Shown here piece after piece: positions 35,263-36,564 of a DNA stretch of 36,564 nt; position 1 is the stretch's first letter, and the number at the start of each line of letters is the position of its first letter. Below the pieces are notes generated by a model that saw only the letters and a program-made list of their open reading frames with translations, was not told the DNA's origin and made no database searches. A program made the position numbers and the translations under genes. The stretch comes from Pseudomonadota bacterium. Its GTDB lineage: Bacteria > Pseudomonadota > Alphaproteobacteria > Rhizobiales > Pleomorphomonadaceae. The DNA lies in assembly GCA_023436885.1 (NCBI GenBank), contig JAEZHI010000009.1, positions 1 to 36,564 on the forward strand, written 5' to 3'.

Positions 35263-35453
35263 GACCAACCACCCGGTGTTCGAAGCTGAAGTTACAGCGG
35301 ATTGGTGATGGCGATCCATTTCGTGATTGCATGCAAAACCAGACAAGACGTTCGGCAGATTGCAAAGTCAATCCGCCAGCAGGTTCCGAGCTGCAAAGTG
35401 AACAAGCGAACGACGTCGGCCTGATGTTTTCTGACCAACAAACTATTGAAAGT

Positions 35454-35482
35454 ACCATATTGGGCGATTCGTCACTTTTCAA
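35454..35482 (-). promoter_or_regulatory. candidate promoter of the efflux operon
   Basis: On the minus strand a -35 TTGAAA (five of six) and a -10 TATGGT (four of six) are 17 bases apart. The -35 reaches four bases into the end of the TetR gene. The leader would be about 260 bases long and holds a pair of TGCAAAGT direct repeats (35361 and 35392) and a TTGCATGCAA palindrome (35327-35336), possible operator material. Confidence 0.4.
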
Positions 35483-36087
35483 GCGCGCAGGCTGAGACCC
35501 CTAATCACAAAGTCGACAAGCTGGTCACACTTCTGCGTAATCTCCTCGACGCTAAATAGGCTGCAGTTGCGAAACACCGCCGCAGGGTCGAGGATACTCA
35601 TAAGGCAGTCACAGACCGCAGCGGCAGTTACTTTGGCATCGCACGGCGCAAACTCCCCGGAAGCAACCCCGTCGTTGATCAGTTCCTGCAGCCGCTCCAG
35701 TAATCGATGGAAGAAGGCGATGGCGCTTGGCGGCGGCGTGAAATCGAGACCGATCATGATCGCCAGACGTGCCGGCATCTTGTCGCGCGCAAGATGGATT
35801 TTCAGAATAAGGTGAGCCATGGTTCTCAGCCGAACCGAAGCCGACGGGATTCCCGTCGTCTCCTCAAGGGCGGAATCCATTCCCATGACCCAGCGTAGCG
35901 CCAGGGCATCCACCAAGCCGGCTTTGTTGCCGAAATTCTTGAAGATATTCGCCGGCGACATGCCCAGCGCCTTGGCGATCGAACCGATCGTCATGTCAGC
36001 ATAGCCGACAGCTTGGAGCTGACGCTCCGCCTCGTCGAGAATCTCTGTGCGCGTATCCGCGCTCTTGTGCCATGACCGTCTTGCCAT
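35479..36087 (-). CDS. TetR-family transcriptional regulator
   Basis: The 202-residue protein has a TetR N-terminal helix-turn-helix at about 13-60 (MTIGSIAKALGMSPANIFKN) and a variable ligand-binding C-terminus. It is on the same strand and immediately upstream of the efflux genes, so it is the likely local repressor of the pump and of itself. No good ribosome-binding site precedes the ATG at 36087. Such regulators usually respond to pump substrates; the ligand cannot be given. Confidence 0.9.
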   Translation of the reverse strand: MARRSWHKSADTRTEILDEAERQLQAVGYADMTIGSIAKALGMSPANIFKNFGNKAGLVDALALRWVMGMDSALEETTGIPSASVRLRTMAHLILKIHLARDKMPARLAIMIGLDFTPPPSAIAFFHRLLERLQELINDGVASGEFAPCDAKVTAAAVCDCLMSILDPAAVFRNCSLFSVEEITQKCDQLVDFVIRGLSLRA

Positions 36088-36128
36088 GATTTTTGTTTAG
36101 CGTTTCCGATCCGTTTCGGCCATCGATC

Positions 36129-36140
36129 GTTTGGTCAAAC
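36129..36140. promoter_or_regulatory. short palindrome upstream of the TetR gene
   Basis: Arms GTTTG and CAAAC are perfect around a two-base centre. It lies 41 bases upstream of the TetR ATG and about 140 bases before ugd. The size is small for a TetR operator, but the position fits autoregulation. On the minus strand it also contains a TTGACC that could be a -35. Confidence 0.35.
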
Positions 36141-36281
36141 AACACGTCACAGTCGAGCTGGTACCCTGGGGGAAGTCTCTCGACAATAAACGCCCGCCGT
36201 GGAATGACGGCATTCACAAAGTGAAGTTCAATTGCTGGATCAATGCCAAGGTTTGACGCCACGCAGTTTCAGGAGCTTGCC

Positions 36282-36564
36282 ATGAAAATCGTGATGATAG
36301 GATCTGGGTACGTTGGTCTTGTTTCGGGGACATGTTTTGCCGATTTCGGTCATGATGTCGTCTGCATGGACAAGGCCGCTGACAAGATTGACGCGCTGAA
36401 GCGCGGTGAGATTCCGATTTACGAGCCGGGTCTCGACGCGCTTGTGGAGAGCAACGTCAAGGCGGGCCGCCTGACGTTCACGACCGATCTGGCCGGTCCG
36501 GTGGCCGATGCCGACGTGGTGTTCATCGCCGTCGGCACGCCGTCGCGTCGCGGTGACGGCCATG
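36282..36564 (+). CDS. ugd: UDP-glucose 6-dehydrogenase, N-terminal part
   Basis: The gene is cut by the window edge after 94 codons. The product starts MKIVMIGSGYVGLVSGTCFA, the NAD-binding Rossmann motif G-x-G-x-x-G of UDP-glucose dehydrogenases. EIPIYEPGLDALV and DVVFIAVGTPSRR follow as in the family. The enzyme oxidises UDP-glucose to UDP-glucuronate for surface polysaccharides. An AGGAG ribosome-binding site lies seven bases before the ATG. It is divergent from the TetR gene with 194 bases between the starts. GDP-mannose dehydrogenase is a close relative, but the details here favour Ugd. Confidence 0.9.
   Translation, partial: MKIVMIGSGYVGLVSGTCFADFGHDVVCMDKAADKIDALKRGEIPIYEPGLDALVESNVKAGRLTFTTDLAGPVADADVVFIAVGTPSRRGDGH

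Noticed and set aside
1..36564. Insertion sequences, CRISPR arrays, tRNA or rRNA genes
   Set aside because: I found no transposase, no regularly spaced repeats and no cloverleaf or rRNA sequence by eye; a dedicated RNA search could still find a small RNA.

Overview
The window is GC-rich, gene-dense chromosomal DNA from an alphaproteobacterium, most likely of the order Hyphomicrobiales (Rhizobiales). This rests on the gene families and their arrangement: a CoA-pyrophosphatase/cca pair beside a MoxR–DUF58–DUF4159 cluster, urtABCDE, a lipoprotein adaptor and NodT-type outer-membrane factor, and short intergenic gaps. I cannot name the genus. I see no tRNA, rRNA, insertion sequence, CRISPR array or phage gene; the segment looks like stable core and accessory chromosome.

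Layout. (1) 1-389 has no convincing gene. (2) 390-2206 (minus): Nudix CoA pyrophosphatase and CCA-adding enzyme, translationally coupled. (3) 2416-9159 (plus): a four-gene MoxR operon (AAA+ ATPase, DUF58 vWA protein, large BatA-N/DUF4159 membrane protein, second vWA-like membrane protein). (4) 9166-9750 (minus): a GNAT acetyltransferase. (5) 9933-16425 (minus): the cytochrome bd locus, transcribed cydA-cydB-cydX, then an intrinsic terminator, then cydD-cydC. cydX encodes only 36 residues. (6) 16426-17648: a divergent Rrf2-family Fe-S regulator with a 25-bp inverted repeat lying over its own promoter, meeting a second, NsrR-like Rrf2 gene tail to tail with a 45-bp overlap. (7) 17766-23392 (minus): complete urea ABC transporter operon urtABCDE. 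(8) 23664-27886 (plus): divergent from urtA, a hybrid histidine kinase whose sensor half is an NCS1/cytosine-permease-like membrane domain followed by an eight-cysteine motif, coupled by a 4-base overlap to a LuxR-type response regulator. (9) 27919-28950 (minus): aldo/keto reductase. (10) 29153-36087 (minus): TetR regulator followed by a tripartite RND efflux system in the order outer-membrane factor, adaptor, pump, closed by a strong terminator. (11) 36282 to the end (plus): start of UDP-glucose 6-dehydrogenase, cut by the window edge.

How parts may work together. The most interesting unit is urt plus the permease-like hybrid kinase and its regulator. The head-to-head arrangement, with a 16-bp palindrome in the shared intergenic region, suggests that a transporter-like receptor senses urea or a related small nitrogen compound and controls the ABC importer; this is inference. 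The second is the cyd locus: an Fe-S Rrf2 regulator reads from a promoter overlapped by an NsrR-like 11-1-11 operator, next to a bd oxidase (an NO-tolerant terminal oxidase) and an NsrR-like gene, which fits control by nitric oxide, oxygen or iron-sulfur status. The MoxR cluster is a known but poorly understood chaperone-like cassette; here one of its three vWA-like partners has a degenerate metal site, and that protein also carries an internal signal-peptide-like segment.
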